Shown here: one piece after another, positions 16,679 to 25,666 of the stretch
How positions within the stretch are numbered: position 1 is the first letter of the stretch
Layout of the letters: each line of letters opens with the position of its first letter
Source: Thermanaerothrix solaris
GTDB lineage: Bacteria > Chloroflexota > Anaerolineae > Anaerolineales > Anaerolineaceae
Assembly: GCF_032334255.1 (NCBI RefSeq)
Contig: NZ_JAUHMF010000001.1
Span: 1,240,001-1,304,000, forward strand
Reading direction: 5' to 3'
Length of the DNA: 64,000 nt
Program-made: the position numbers and the translations under genes
Notes under the pieces: model-generated
Told to the model about the DNA's origin: nothing
Databases searched by the model: none
What the model saw: the letters and a program-made list of their open reading frames with translations, nothing else

Positions 16679-17092
16679 TCAATCCTCCGCTAGGGTAAAT
16701 AAAATCAGCAGCGTAGTTCCCATCACCGTCAAATAAACCCCGATATCGAAGATCAACGGTGTGCCCACCTTGCCAACTACCGGTAATGCTTGCTTCCACC
16801 ACAGTCCGGTCATGAACGGTTGCCCCACCAACCAAGCCACCATAGCACTGCTCAAGGCGACCAACAACCCTGCGGCGATCAACACCCGCGGCTCAACGCG
16901 GAGCAATTCACGGGCGGCGGCCACCCCCTCCGCGATCATATAGAGCACAATCGCCACGGCTGCCACCAAGCCACCAACAAAACCACCCCCAATCTCATTG
17001 TGTCCGCGCAAGAGCAGGAAAACCGAGAATACAATGAGCAAGGGCATTAAATAACGCGTGGCAACGGATAAAATCTCAGAGCGTCCTTTCAT
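16679..17092 (-). CDS. mrpB: Mrp Na+/H+ antiporter subunit B
   Basis: This 137-residue protein has four spans. LLIVFSVFLLLRGHNEIGGGFVGGLVAA is the hallmark of the MnhB family, and FDIGVYLTVMGTTLLILF lies near the C terminus. The ATG lies within the 3' end of mrpA (17-base overlap), with GAGGTGG as ribosome site. It is a stand-alone MrpB, so this is the seven-gene group 1 arrangement. Confidence 0.95.
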   Translation of the reverse strand: MKGRSEILSVATRYLMPLLIVFSVFLLLRGHNEIGGGFVGGLVAAVAIVLYMIAEGVAAARELLRVEPRVLIAAGLLVALSSAMVAWLVGQPFMTGLWWKQALPVVGKVGTPLIFDIGVYLTVMGTTLLILFTLAED

Positions 17093-19433
17093 GCACCACC
17101 TCTTCCTCTTCTTCGTTTAACCCCTCAAAATGAACCGCCAAATGCCCCAACGTCAAACGCACCAGGGCATAGACCCCAATTCCAGCCAGGGCAAGCACGG
17201 TAATCTCACCCAACGTATCCAAGCCGCGAAAATCCACCAGGATTACATTGACCACGTTTCGACCGTTGGCCAGAGACAGGCTGTTTTGAGCAAAATAATC
17301 AGAAATATGGGGCACCAGGGGACGCGCAGTCACAATCAAGATAATGGCGGTCATTAAGAACCCACCCCCGATTGCCACCAATAAGTCTAGGAAACGGGTC
17401 GGAGAAGGGGCCAAGCGAGTAAATTTGGGCAAACGGTAAACCACCAGTACAAAAAGGATGACCACCAGCGTCTCGATGGCGAACTGCACCATCGCCAGGT
17501 CAGGGGCGGAATAAATCAGGTAAACCGCCACCAATCCATACCCAATCATCCCCATGGTGGCTACCGTAGCCAAGCGGGAACGTAAACGGGGGATGACCAC
17601 AGCCGCAGCAATCATTAATGCCACAATGGCCCCTTCATAAAAGCGAATTTCTCCCCACCCCCCAACACCCAACCAGGTCAACCGGCTGAGTAATGTAAAA
17701 CCGGTGAGCCCGACGGTGGTAAGGATAACCGCCATCACGTAGAGACGCAGATAGCCGTTCTGAATTAAGCGTGTCTGCCAGGCCGCAAAGCGACGCATGC
17801 CGTGAAAGAGATACTCATATATCCGGGCTGGCCCAAAAGGGGCGAGAACCTGCCAAAGCCACCCACCCTGCCAGAGCCAGCGATAACCGGCCCAACCCAA
17901 CCCTCCAAGAAGCATAGTAAGCAGGCTCAGTCCAAACACCGGCGTTAAGCCATGCCAGAGCACCAATTTGACCTTCAGTGAGTGTTGGAGAACGCTCTGC
18001 GCCGCGCTCTGAACCATTGGGCCGGCGAATAGATTCGGAAATAAACCGCCCAGGAGTCCCAATGTACTCAACACCAGCGGCCCCAGCCAGAACGCAAGTG
18101 AAACTGTATGTGGCTCATGAGGGAGATCACGTTGACGTTTCCAAAACGGCCCCACCGCGACCAGCCCCGCCACCACAAAGGTCAACGCCCCGGCCAGGAT
18201 CGCCCCGCCCAAAGGCAACACAGAGAGCCAAGTGCCTTCCGCCAGGGCTTCATAGAAAACCTCTTTGGCCACAAACCCCAATGCCGGCGGTAACCCGGCC
18301 ATGGAAATTCCGGCCAGGGCTGCTGCCAGCGTTACCCATGGCAGAACGGGTGCCAAGCCCCCCAGGCGTTCAACATCACGGGTGCCCGCACTGTGATCCA
18401 CCGCACCTGCCACCAGAAATAACGCCCCTTTATAGAATGCATGCGCCAGGATATAGAGTATCGCCCCCTTGACCGCTAAATCGGTGCCTAACCCCAGTAG
18501 TAAGGTCATTGTTCCCAGTGCACCAACGGTCGTGTACGCCAGCAAACGCTTGAGATCACGTTGGCCTACGGCCAATAATGCGCCGGTCAACATCGTTACA
18601 AAGCCCACACCGCTCACTAGGGTTGACCAGAGCGGTGTTCCGGCTAGAACCGGGGTGAGGCGTGCCAGTAAAAATACCCCCGCCTTGACCATGGTAGCCG
18701 AATGGAGATACGCACTCACCGGGGTTGGTGCCGCCATCGCATTGGGGAGCCAGAAATGAAAGGGAAATTGAGCCGATTTGGTGAACGCTCCGATCAATAT
18801 CAGAAGCAAAGCACTGGTATAGAGTGGGCTGGAACGGACTACTGCGCCATTTTGATTGATGACGCTTATCATTCCACTCCCGGCCATCTGGCTTAAAAGC
18901 ACCAATCCGGCCAAGAGGGCCAGACCACCTCCGGCGGTGACTAATAAGGCTTGCCACGCTGCCGCACGCGAGGTGTAGCGCTGATGATCAAAGCCGATTA
19001 AGAGGAAAGACGTGATGCTGGTCAACTCCCAGAAGACAAAAAGAAGAACCAGATGGTCACTGAGCACAATCCCCAACATGGAGACCATGAACAGGGTGAT
19101 GATGATGAAAAAACGTCCCTGGTAAGGATGCCCAGCCAGATAACCACCGCCGTAGATAATGACCAACGCACCGATTCCGGTGACCAAAAGGGCAAATAAA
19201 AGCGCTAGCCCATCCAAGCGAAACGCCAGATCAACCCCCAGAGAGGGTACCCAGGCGTATCGCTCCTCAATCACCTGCCCCTGAATCAAGATAGTTGGTG
19301 CTTGGGTCAAGAAATAACCCAACCATCCCAGCGGTAACAGAGCAATGAGCCACCCACTATGGGCCTGAAAACGACGGTATAACACTGGAATTAACGCCGC
19401 AGAGAAAAATCCAGATAGGACAATAACCAGCAT
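17076..19433 (-). CDS. mrpA: Mrp Na+/H+ antiporter subunit A (NuoL-like, with MbhD/MbhE-type C terminus)
   Basis: This 785-residue protein is the largest subunit. The N-terminal antiporter domain contains LVLLFVFWELTSITSFLLIGF with its Glu. TKSAQFPFHFWLPNAMAAPTPVSAYLHSATMVKAG is the NuoL core. From about residue 610 the C-terminal region (MIGYGLVAVYLIYSAPDLAMVQFAIETL) matches the MbhD-like domain. GLDTLGEITVLALAGIGVYAL matches the MbhE-like domain. The length is normal for MrpA. The ATG follows AGGAGGGAGG. It is the first gene of the operon, 46 bases after a near-consensus promoter. The complex exports Na+ in exchange for protons. Confidence 0.95.
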   Translation of the reverse strand: MLVIVLSGFFSAALIPVLYRRFQAHSGWLIALLPLGWLGYFLTQAPTILIQGQVIEERYAWVPSLGVDLAFRLDGLALLFALLVTGIGALVIIYGGGYLAGHPYQGRFFIIITLFMVSMLGIVLSDHLVLLFVFWELTSITSFLLIGFDHQRYTSRAAAWQALLVTAGGGLALLAGLVLLSQMAGSGMISVINQNGAVVRSSPLYTSALLLILIGAFTKSAQFPFHFWLPNAMAAPTPVSAYLHSATMVKAGVFLLARLTPVLAGTPLWSTLVSGVGFVTMLTGALLAVGQRDLKRLLAYTTVGALGTMTLLLGLGTDLAVKGAILYILAHAFYKGALFLVAGAVDHSAGTRDVERLGGLAPVLPWVTLAAALAGISMAGLPPALGFVAKEVFYEALAEGTWLSVLPLGGAILAGALTFVVAGLVAVGPFWKRQRDLPHEPHTVSLAFWLGPLVLSTLGLLGGLFPNLFAGPMVQSAAQSVLQHSLKVKLVLWHGLTPVFGLSLLTMLLGGLGWAGYRWLWQGGWLWQVLAPFGPARIYEYLFHGMRRFAAWQTRLIQNGYLRLYVMAVILTTVGLTGFTLLSRLTWLGVGGWGEIRFYEGAIVALMIAAAVVIPRLRSRLATVATMGMIGYGLVAVYLIYSAPDLAMVQFAIETLVVILFVLVVYRLPKFTRLAPSPTRFLDLLVAIGGGFLMTAIILIVTARPLVPHISDYFAQNSLSLANGRNVVNVILVDFRGLDTLGEITVLALAGIGVYALVRLTLGHLAVHFEGLNEEEEEVVHERTL

Positions 19434-19478
19434 CCTCCCTCCTTTCCTGTTCTTTTTCTACACGCAACGCGTGGCATA

Positions 19479-19507
19479 AAATTACAGGAGGATACCTGCC
19501 TTGTCAA
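19479..19507 (-). promoter_or_regulatory. Promoter of the mrp operon
   Basis: On the minus strand TTGACA (19507-19502), exactly 17 bases and TAATTT (19484-19479) form a strong sigma-70-type promoter ahead of mrpA. The -35 is the centre of an 11-base palindrome CCTTGACAAGG, which could be an operator. The predicted leader is about 40 bases. Confidence 0.7.
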
Positions 19508-19570
19508 GGTAGTTGGTCGTTTTTTTTTTGTATAAGTGCCTTACCAAGTCAGAAAACGGAGGATGCGATC

Positions 19571-20911
19571 CTATTGATCTCGATCCGGGGCAACCGATAC
19601 ACGTTTGGGTGGTGTTACCCTGCCGTGAAACTGAAGCAGGAAAGGCCAGTTCGTCGCCAAAATGTCCTCAAGCACGGCTTCAGCCCGGTTCAAGCGCGGC
19701 CCCAAGGGATGGGTAATCAACGCTTGGTAGGCCGCCTCAACATCCCCTTCTGCCGCTGCACGCACGGTGAGTATTTCATAGGCCTTGACCGTTGTCACCA
19801 AACCAAAGGCAAATGGCGGCAAAGGCTGTGCTGGCAAAGGTTCAATCCCCTGGCGTGAAATGCGCGCCGGTAATTCCAAAACCCATTGCGCATCCCATTC
19901 CTTAACCGCACCACGATGGGGCACGTTGACCACGTGGACTTCGCCCAGGTTGTTGTAATGTGCCGAAATTAACTGAGTGGCAACGGTGGAATAGTAGGCT
20001 CCCCCTCGCCGCATCAAGTCAGGTGGTAAATCTACCCGCGTAGGATCTGCATATTGCTTAAGTAATTGAGTCTCAATTTGCATCACCTGCTCGGCACGCG
20101 AGGGTGGCCAGTGTACTTGTTCGTGCAGTTTCTCGTCGGTGTGATAGTAGTAATGCAGATAATAGTTAGGGATCATACGTGTGCTTTCCAGGTAACGCGG
20201 CTCCCACTCCGGGTGTTCCTGCCCCCTGACTTTCTGAATAAACGCCCTCAACACGTAAGGCCAGAAATCCTCCCCCTCTATGGCTAGCCCATAATGCCAC
20301 GTGAGATGGTTAAGCCCTAATGTCTTCAATTCCGCCTGCCCTGGAGCAATCTCTCTCCCCGTGCTTTCCTTCAGTAGTGCCAGGAATTGGATTTTGGCTG
20401 TATAAGGAACGTTGCAAACCCCCACCGCCCTCACCTCGGGTATGTACCGGTTGAGGGCTTCCACAATCAACCCGGCTGGATTAGTGAAGTTGATCAGCCA
20501 GGCATCTGGGGCCACGGCTTTCATCTCGCGCGCAATGTCCAAAATGACCGGGATGGTGCGAAGGGCTTTCGCCAGCCCCCCGACTCCAGTAGTTTCCTGC
20601 CCGATTAGCCCATGCCGTCGTGCCAGATATTCGTCCTGCCGCCGCGCTTCCATCTGTCCGACTCGGAGTTGGGTGCATACATAGGCTGCACCCGCCAGCG
20701 CTTCACGCCGGTCGGTCGTCAGGACAACCCGAAACGGGTGTCCCTGGGCTTCCACCATGCGTTGAACAAACCCGCCCACAATCGCCAGACGATGCTGATC
20801 CACATCCATCAGCCATAATTCGCGCAGCGGCAATTGCGCTGTCCGCTCCAGAAATCCCTTGACCAATTCCGGCGTATAGGTCGAGCCACCACCGATGACG
20901 GCAATCTTCAT
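19571..20911 (-). CDS. Glycoside hydrolase family 4 (6-phospho-glycosidase type)
   Basis: The start is ATG 20911, because GAGGTGG lies 5 bases upstream. A GTG four codons earlier overlaps the upstream stop. The 446-residue product begins MKIAVIGGGSTYTPELVKG, the NAD-binding motif of GH4. It then has LINFTNPAGLIVEAL and GVCNVPYTAKI, with the metal-binding Cys, and LGLNHLTWHYG. GH4 enzymes are NAD- and Mn-dependent and use a redox elimination mechanism. The sequence is closest to the 6-phospho-beta-glucosidase branch. No PTS genes are in the window, and the BadF-type kinase 8 bases upstream may supply the phosphosugar (inference). Confidence 0.92.
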   Translation of the reverse strand: MKIAVIGGGSTYTPELVKGFLERTAQLPLRELWLMDVDQHRLAIVGGFVQRMVEAQGHPFRVVLTTDRREALAGAAYVCTQLRVGQMEARRQDEYLARRHGLIGQETTGVGGLAKALRTIPVILDIAREMKAVAPDAWLINFTNPAGLIVEALNRYIPEVRAVGVCNVPYTAKIQFLALLKESTGREIAPGQAELKTLGLNHLTWHYGLAIEGEDFWPYVLRAFIQKVRGQEHPEWEPRYLESTRMIPNYYLHYYYHTDEKLHEQVHWPPSRAEQVMQIETQLLKQYADPTRVDLPPDLMRRGGAYYSTVATQLISAHYNNLGEVHVVNVPHRGAVKEWDAQWVLELPARISRQGIEPLPAQPLPPFAFGLVTTVKAYEILTVRAAAEGDVEAAYQALITHPLGPRLNRAEAVLEDILATNWPFLLQFHGRVTPPKRVSVAPDRDQ

Positions 20912-20919
20912 ATCCCACC

Positions 20920-21900
20920 TCACTGAAAAGAGATCACAGTCTGTTGCAGGTTTTCCAACGCTTGCTGGATACGGTTCCGAGGAATTCGAACCACTTCCAT
21001 CGCCAGCACAACAGCCCCCACCACCGGCAAAGTTGGTAATGGGAGTAGACGAGCCTTTGGCATTGCCTCCAGCACAACCGGCCTCACGAAATCGGCCAAT
21101 GCCGGTTGATTCTTAAACATGCTTCCGATCAAAATGATATCTGGCGCTAAGTGAGTCATGTTCAGCCGCCGTGCCACAGTAACCACCATGGCTCCCAATT
21201 CACGGCCAGCCCAGTCTAATAACGCCAGAGCAACCTGATCGCCCTCTCGGGCACATTCAAAGACCAGCGGTGCAGCCTCTGCCCCTAAATGATAGTACCC
21301 ACGACAAAGGCCTTCAATTAAGTCCCCCAGGTCCTTTGCCCCGGCTTTTTGGATAAACAAGGGAGTTAGCCCTGTGGGCTGCCCACGTCCGGTCCATTGA
21401 TACGCTACAAAATGGATTGCCCGCGCCACCAATTCCGTGGCGCCGGCATATTCCCCCATTAAATCCCCATAACCCGTCATGTGAGCATAATCCCCCTGAG
21501 GGTTACGTCCCCAGCAATTACACCCGGTACCTGAAACCAGGGAGATCCCCCAGCCACGAGGACTGATAAGTAATCCTAGCACAGCGTCATTCACAATCTC
21601 GAGAGGCAAATCGGGACCCAACACATGATAAAGCGCCTTCAGAAAACCTATGCGTTGAGAAGGCCAATCAAACCCCGAAATGCCCACCCCTGCTGCCCGC
21701 AAATTAGGTAGTGAAAGACCAGCCACCGCTAGTGCTTGCTGCGTAGCCTGGGCAACGACCTGCTGAAAAGCCGCCATTCCGACCACATCCGGGTTACCAC
21801 CCCCCGCCTGGCCCAGGCCCAACACTTGCCCATCCGCTGTGGTCACCAGAGCCTGGGTTTTGCTTGACCCAACATCTACGCCCAAAAAATAATCCATCAT
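20920..21900 (-). CDS. BadF/BadG/BcrA/BcrD-type ATPase, N-acetylglucosamine-kinase-like
   Basis: This 326-residue protein of the actin/hexokinase fold has the phosphate-1 loop in FLGVDVGSSKTQALVTTADG. A second glycine loop is in SLVSGTGCNCWGRNPQGD, and ILIGSMFKN lies near the C terminus. It has the length and motifs of amino-sugar kinases rather than of the iron-sulfur benzoyl-CoA activators, whose CxxC cluster is absent. It probably phosphorylates a sugar that feeds the GH4 enzyme encoded 8 bases downstream. The substrate is not determined. Confidence 0.87.
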   Translation of the reverse strand: MMDYFLGVDVGSSKTQALVTTADGQVLGLGQAGGGNPDVVGMAAFQQVVAQATQQALAVAGLSLPNLRAAGVGISGFDWPSQRIGFLKALYHVLGPDLPLEIVNDAVLGLLISPRGWGISLVSGTGCNCWGRNPQGDYAHMTGYGDLMGEYAGATELVARAIHFVAYQWTGRGQPTGLTPLFIQKAGAKDLGDLIEGLCRGYYHLGAEAAPLVFECAREGDQVALALLDWAGRELGAMVVTVARRLNMTHLAPDIILIGSMFKNQPALADFVRPVVLEAMPKARLLPLPTLPVVGAVVLAMEVVRIPRNRIQQALENLQQTVISFQ

Positions 21901-22086
21901 TTAAGTCTGATCCTTTTTTCAATTCTAACAAATCTTCTCCAATCCCCCATCCTGAACACCCCCACATATGACAACCCGATACAACCCCTAACAAAATGGG
22001 ATATAATGGATACAACTGGTAAATTATTATCGCCCCATTCACAGCCTCCCCGGATTTTGAGTGTCACAACTTTAAAGGTAATGGCT

Positions 22087-23049
22087 ATGTCACCCTTTGA
22101 TTCTCCCCACAGTTTGAAAGCCGCTCTACGAGCGCAGAATTATATCGCCAGCGATGAAATTGCGACCGTGCTTTACCTCAGCCACGCCCTGGGCAAACCT
22201 GTGCTTACCGAAGGCCCTGCTGGTGTGGGTAAGACTGAACTGGCAAAAGCCTTGGCCGGCGCAACCGGTTATCCCTTGATCCGCTTGCAGTGCTACGAGG
22301 GCTTAGACGAAACCAAAGCCCTCTATGAATGGGAATACGCCAAGCAAATGCTCTACACCCAGTTGCTACGAGATAAACTGCAAGACCTTCTTTCCGCTAG
22401 CGAAACTTTACGTGAAGCCGCCGACCGCCTGGCTCAGGAGGAAGATGTCTTCTTCTCCCTACGGTTTTTACTTCCCCGCCCCCTGCTTAAAGCCATCCTG
22501 GCCGATACCCCGACCGTGTTGCTGATTGACGAAATTGACCGTGCCGATGCCGAATTTGAAGCCTTCTTGCTCGAAATTTTGAGCGACTTCCAGATCAGCA
22601 TTCCTGAAATTGGTACCCTCACCGCCAAGCACCATCCTTTGGTGGTGCTCACCAGCAATAACACCCGTGAATTGAGCGAAGCCCTCAAGCGCCGCTGCCT
22701 CTATCTGTTTATAGACTATCCTACGCTGGATCAGGAATTGGCTGTGGTACGCCTCAAGGTGCCGGAACTAAGCCCTAAACTCGCCCGTCAAGCCGTGGAA
22801 TTGGTGCAACGGTTGCGCAACATGGATTTACGCAAAGCCCCCAGCATCAGCGAAACCCTCGATTGGGCAAAAGCCCTGGTTTCTTTGAATGCCTCTGCGC
22901 TGGATGAAAAGACGCTTGAAACGACATTGAGCGTCTTGCTCAAGCACGAGGCTGATTTACAACGGGCACGTCGTGCGTTCATGCACCCCGACGACGAAGA
23001 ACCCCGTCCTCCACGTCCACCTGCGCCGCGCCCGCGGTGGCAGAATTGA
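22087..23049 (+). CDS. MoxR-family AAA+ ATPase
   Basis: The start is set at ATG 22087, with AAAGGT 7 bases upstream; ATG 22081 is possible. The 320-residue protein has Walker A in TEGPAGVGKTELAKALA and Walker B in VLLIDEIDRADAEFEAFLLEIL. Sensor 1 is VVLTSNNTRELSEALKRRC, where the last part is the arginine finger. The helix-2 insert is charged and long, as in the CoxD branch. The C-terminal tail is proline/arginine-rich. MoxR ATPases act with VWA proteins as chaperone-like activators of enzymes. The VWA partner is the next gene. Confidence 0.93.
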   Translation: MSPFDSPHSLKAALRAQNYIASDEIATVLYLSHALGKPVLTEGPAGVGKTELAKALAGATGYPLIRLQCYEGLDETKALYEWEYAKQMLYTQLLRDKLQDLLSASETLREAADRLAQEEDVFFSLRFLLPRPLLKAILADTPTVLLIDEIDRADAEFEAFLLEILSDFQISIPEIGTLTAKHHPLVVLTSNNTRELSEALKRRCLYLFIDYPTLDQELAVVRLKVPELSPKLARQAVELVQRLRNMDLRKAPSISETLDWAKALVSLNASALDEKTLETTLSVLLKHEADLQRARRAFMHPDDEEPRPPRPPAPRPRWQN

Positions 23050-23083
23050 TGGATTGGTCTCAATCGTTGTTGAGGATAGGTCT

Positions 23084-24460
23084 ATGGAACGGCGAATGGT
23101 TCAATTTATTGCCGCCTTACGTGCCAGTGGGGTACGCATTAGCCTGGCCGAAAGTACCGATGCTTTCCAGGCCGTAGAGCAGTTAGGCGTTCAAGACCGC
23201 GAACGGTTTCGCCTCAGCCTGCGGGCCACTTTGATCAAAGATGCGCGCGATATCCCTGTCTTTGAGCGACTCTTTCCGCTTTTCTTTCAATCTCAAGAAC
23301 CGCCTCCCTTACAAAACGTCTTCGGCACGTTAACTCCCCAGGAAGCGCGCCTGCTGGCCGAAGCCCTGCGCCAATTGTCCCAACATCTTCAACACATAAT
23401 ACAAAAACTGCTTGCCGGGCAGCCGCTTTCGCCCCAGGAATTAGAACAACTGGATGCGCTCTTCAATGCCGAGCCCCCCACAGATCCTCGTTACCGCAAC
23501 TGGTTAGCACGCCAATTCGAAGCCGCATTGCATTTTGACGAAGTACGAGAAGCCCTGGAAGGCCTGCTTCAGCGCTTGCGCGAGTTGGGATTTAACCGCC
23601 ACAAGGTGGATCAAATCCGCCGTTCCCTTCAGGCCAACCTCCGTGCCATGCAGGCCCAATTGCGTCAGCATGCCGGTGAACGCATCCTCGACGCCATGGT
23701 CGAAAACCCTCGCCAGCCTTCGAATGACGGTTTGCTCAACCGCCCCTTACAGCACCTAACCCCGGATGAAATGCATCGTCTGCGGCGCGAGGTGCAACGC
23801 TTAGCCACCGCCTTGCGCACCCGCTTGGCGCTACGGATGAAGCGTGCTCGGAACGGTCAACTCGACCCTAAAGCCACCTTGCGCGCCAGCCTGAAGTACG
23901 GCCTTATTCCGCTTGAACTGCGTTATAAAGACCACGCCCTCAAGCCCAAACTGGTGGTGATCTGCGACATCAGCACCTCCATGCGCTTTTGCTCCGAATT
24001 GATGCTCAGCCTGCTTTACGCGCTCCAAGACCAAATCGGCCATACCCATGCCTTTGCCTTCATTGATCATCTGGAATACATCTCACCCGATTTTGAGCGT
24101 CTGCCCCCCGAAGAGGCCATTACCGAGGTGCTCCAACGCATGCCTCCCGGTTACTACAACACCGATTTAGGGTTTGCACTGACCGAATTCGATCACCACT
24201 ACCTGCACACCTTAGACCAACGCACAACTCTGATTCTCGTGGGCGATGGACGCAACAACTACAACGACCCACGCGCCGATTTACTCGAACGCTTTGCCCG
24301 CCGGGCGCGCAAGGTAATCTGGCTGAATCCTGAACCACCCTGGTTATGGGGAAGCGGCGACTCCGACATGCTCCGTTATTTACCCTATTGCACCCACGTC
24401 TTTCAGGTCGCCAACCTGAACCAACTCACCGCCGCCGTGGATCACTTACTCACGCATTAA
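23084..24460 (+). CDS. VWA-domain protein (CoxE-like), partner of MoxR ATPase
   Basis: The start is ATG 23084 after GAGGATAGG. The open frame runs back into the moxR gene but that part is not credible. The 458-residue product has a helical N-terminal half. The C-terminal von Willebrand A domain carries the MIDAS motif DISTSM in KLVVICDISTSMRFCSE and the later GDGRNNYND. It resembles CoxE-type proteins linked to MoxR ATPases. No carbon monoxide dehydrogenase genes are nearby, so the target enzyme is unknown. It overlaps the convergent aminotransferase gene by 4 bases. Confidence 0.9.
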   Translation: MERRMVQFIAALRASGVRISLAESTDAFQAVEQLGVQDRERFRLSLRATLIKDARDIPVFERLFPLFFQSQEPPPLQNVFGTLTPQEARLLAEALRQLSQHLQHIIQKLLAGQPLSPQELEQLDALFNAEPPTDPRYRNWLARQFEAALHFDEVREALEGLLQRLRELGFNRHKVDQIRRSLQANLRAMQAQLRQHAGERILDAMVENPRQPSNDGLLNRPLQHLTPDEMHRLRREVQRLATALRTRLALRMKRARNGQLDPKATLRASLKYGLIPLELRYKDHALKPKLVVICDISTSMRFCSELMLSLLYALQDQIGHTHAFAFIDHLEYISPDFERLPPEEAITEVLQRMPPGYYNTDLGFALTEFDHHYLHTLDQRTTLILVGDGRNNYNDPRADLLERFARRARKVIWLNPEPPWLWGSGDSDMLRYLPYCTHVFQVANLNQLTAAVDHLLTH

Positions 24461-25584
24461 AGCGTTGGTAGGGATTTAGGTACTTGCAGAAACGATTCTA
24501 ATAATTCCAATGCTTCAGGCACATAGCGCCGCCCCAACCCGATGCGGAAGTGATTGCCCCGATCTTCAAATAAGGAACCAGGTGCCAGTAACACGCCAGT
24601 CTTCATCACCAGGGCATCGCAAAATTCTTCGACATCCCCTTCTAGCAAACGCGGAAAAGCCACCGAGCCGGCCTGAGGCGGTACCCAGGCAAACTGATCG
24701 CTGTGGCGCTGAAAGAACTCCGTCCAATGCGCCAGATTTTGGCGCAGGATGTCCCGATTGCGTTCCAGCAGAATCTCCCGATGTTTGAGAGCCACCTCAG
24801 CCAGCACCTCAGCCGGTGCACTGTTGCAAATGGTGAGGTAATCCTTGACCACAGCCATCGCCTGGAGCACATCCGGGCGATGCGTGGCGATCCACCCAAT
24901 GCGCAACCCCGGCAATCCGTAGGCTTTCGACATGACTCCAAGGGACACCGCATTGGGGTTAACATCACATGCCGCCGGCAACCGCCGAGTCGGTTCATAT
25001 TCCAATTCCCGATAGACCTCATCCGAAAACAGGATCAACCCGTGTTTTTGGGTGATGCGATGGACTTCCTCAAAGACCTCACGCGGCATCAGATAGCCGG
25101 TGGGATTGTGGGGCACGTTGATCACCACCGCCCGCGTGTAAGGACGGATCAGGCGCTGCAAATCACGGGGATCGAGCGCCCAGCCCTGTTTTTCATCCGC
25201 CTGCCAGAAAGAAACCTGACATCCTAACCCACGCGCCACTTCGGCCAGGGATTGATAGCAAGGGGCATGCACAATGATGTGATCTCCCGCCTTCAATGTG
25301 GCGACCATAAAGGCAAAAATGGCCTCTTCTGCGCCACTATGCACCAAGATCTCATCCGGGGATATGGTGGTATATAAGCCGGCAATGGCTTGGCGTAAAC
25401 TTGGCGCCCCCGCCGATTCGGTATAACCCAGGCGTAAATCCAAGCAACGGGCTTCCGCCTCGGGTTCCAGGGCTAAAATCTCGCGCACGGTGAAAGTCTC
25501 GCAGTCTGAGGCGCACAGCACATATTGCACATTGAACTCATAGCGGGCAAAAAAGCGTTCGAGTTTGAAGGGAGAAAGTTTCAT
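24457..25584 (-). CDS. Class I/II pyridoxal-phosphate aminotransferase
   Basis: This 375-residue fold-type I enzyme has NVPHNPTG (substrate/PLP Asn), LFSDEVYRELEY (PLP Asp/Tyr) and SKAYGLPGLRIGW with the PLP-binding Lys. The conserved Arg for substrate carboxylate is in HFRIGLGRR. It belongs to the aspartate-aminotransferase-like superfamily. The amino acid used is not evident, and the N terminus is short for a classical AspC. An AAAGG ribosome site precedes the ATG. It stands alone, convergent with the VWA gene. Confidence 0.9.
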   Translation of the reverse strand: MKLSPFKLERFFARYEFNVQYVLCASDCETFTVREILALEPEAEARCLDLRLGYTESAGAPSLRQAIAGLYTTISPDEILVHSGAEEAIFAFMVATLKAGDHIIVHAPCYQSLAEVARGLGCQVSFWQADEKQGWALDPRDLQRLIRPYTRAVVINVPHNPTGYLMPREVFEEVHRITQKHGLILFSDEVYRELEYEPTRRLPAACDVNPNAVSLGVMSKAYGLPGLRIGWIATHRPDVLQAMAVVKDYLTICNSAPAEVLAEVALKHREILLERNRDILRQNLAHWTEFFQRHSDQFAWVPPQAGSVAFPRLLEGDVEEFCDALVMKTGVLLAPGSLFEDRGNHFRIGLGRRYVPEALELLESFLQVPKSLPTL

Positions 25585-25638
25585 AAAACTTGTACCTTTA
25601 CGACAGGTTTTTAATTTTTTAATGAAAATGATCTATTA

Positions 25639-25666
25639 TTGACATGACTGGACAATAGTATATTCT
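25639..25666 (+). promoter_or_regulatory. Promoter for the small cysteine-rich protein
   Basis: TTGACA (25639-25644), 16 bases and TATTCT (25661-25666) make a good sigma-70-type promoter. The predicted start (about 25673) falls after ATG 25667. If this promoter is the active one, translation must begin at ATG 25679 or later, on an almost leaderless mRNA. Confidence 0.55.

Noticed and set aside
17978..18472. 164-residue plus-strand frame opposite mrpA
   Set aside because: It is Pro/Arg-rich and low in complexity, entirely antisense to a conserved membrane protein; a shadow frame.
19519..19532. Run of T residues as a terminator for the GH4 gene
   Set aside because: GH4 is on the minus strand, where this is an A-run, and no stem precedes it. 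It is not an intrinsic terminator in that direction.
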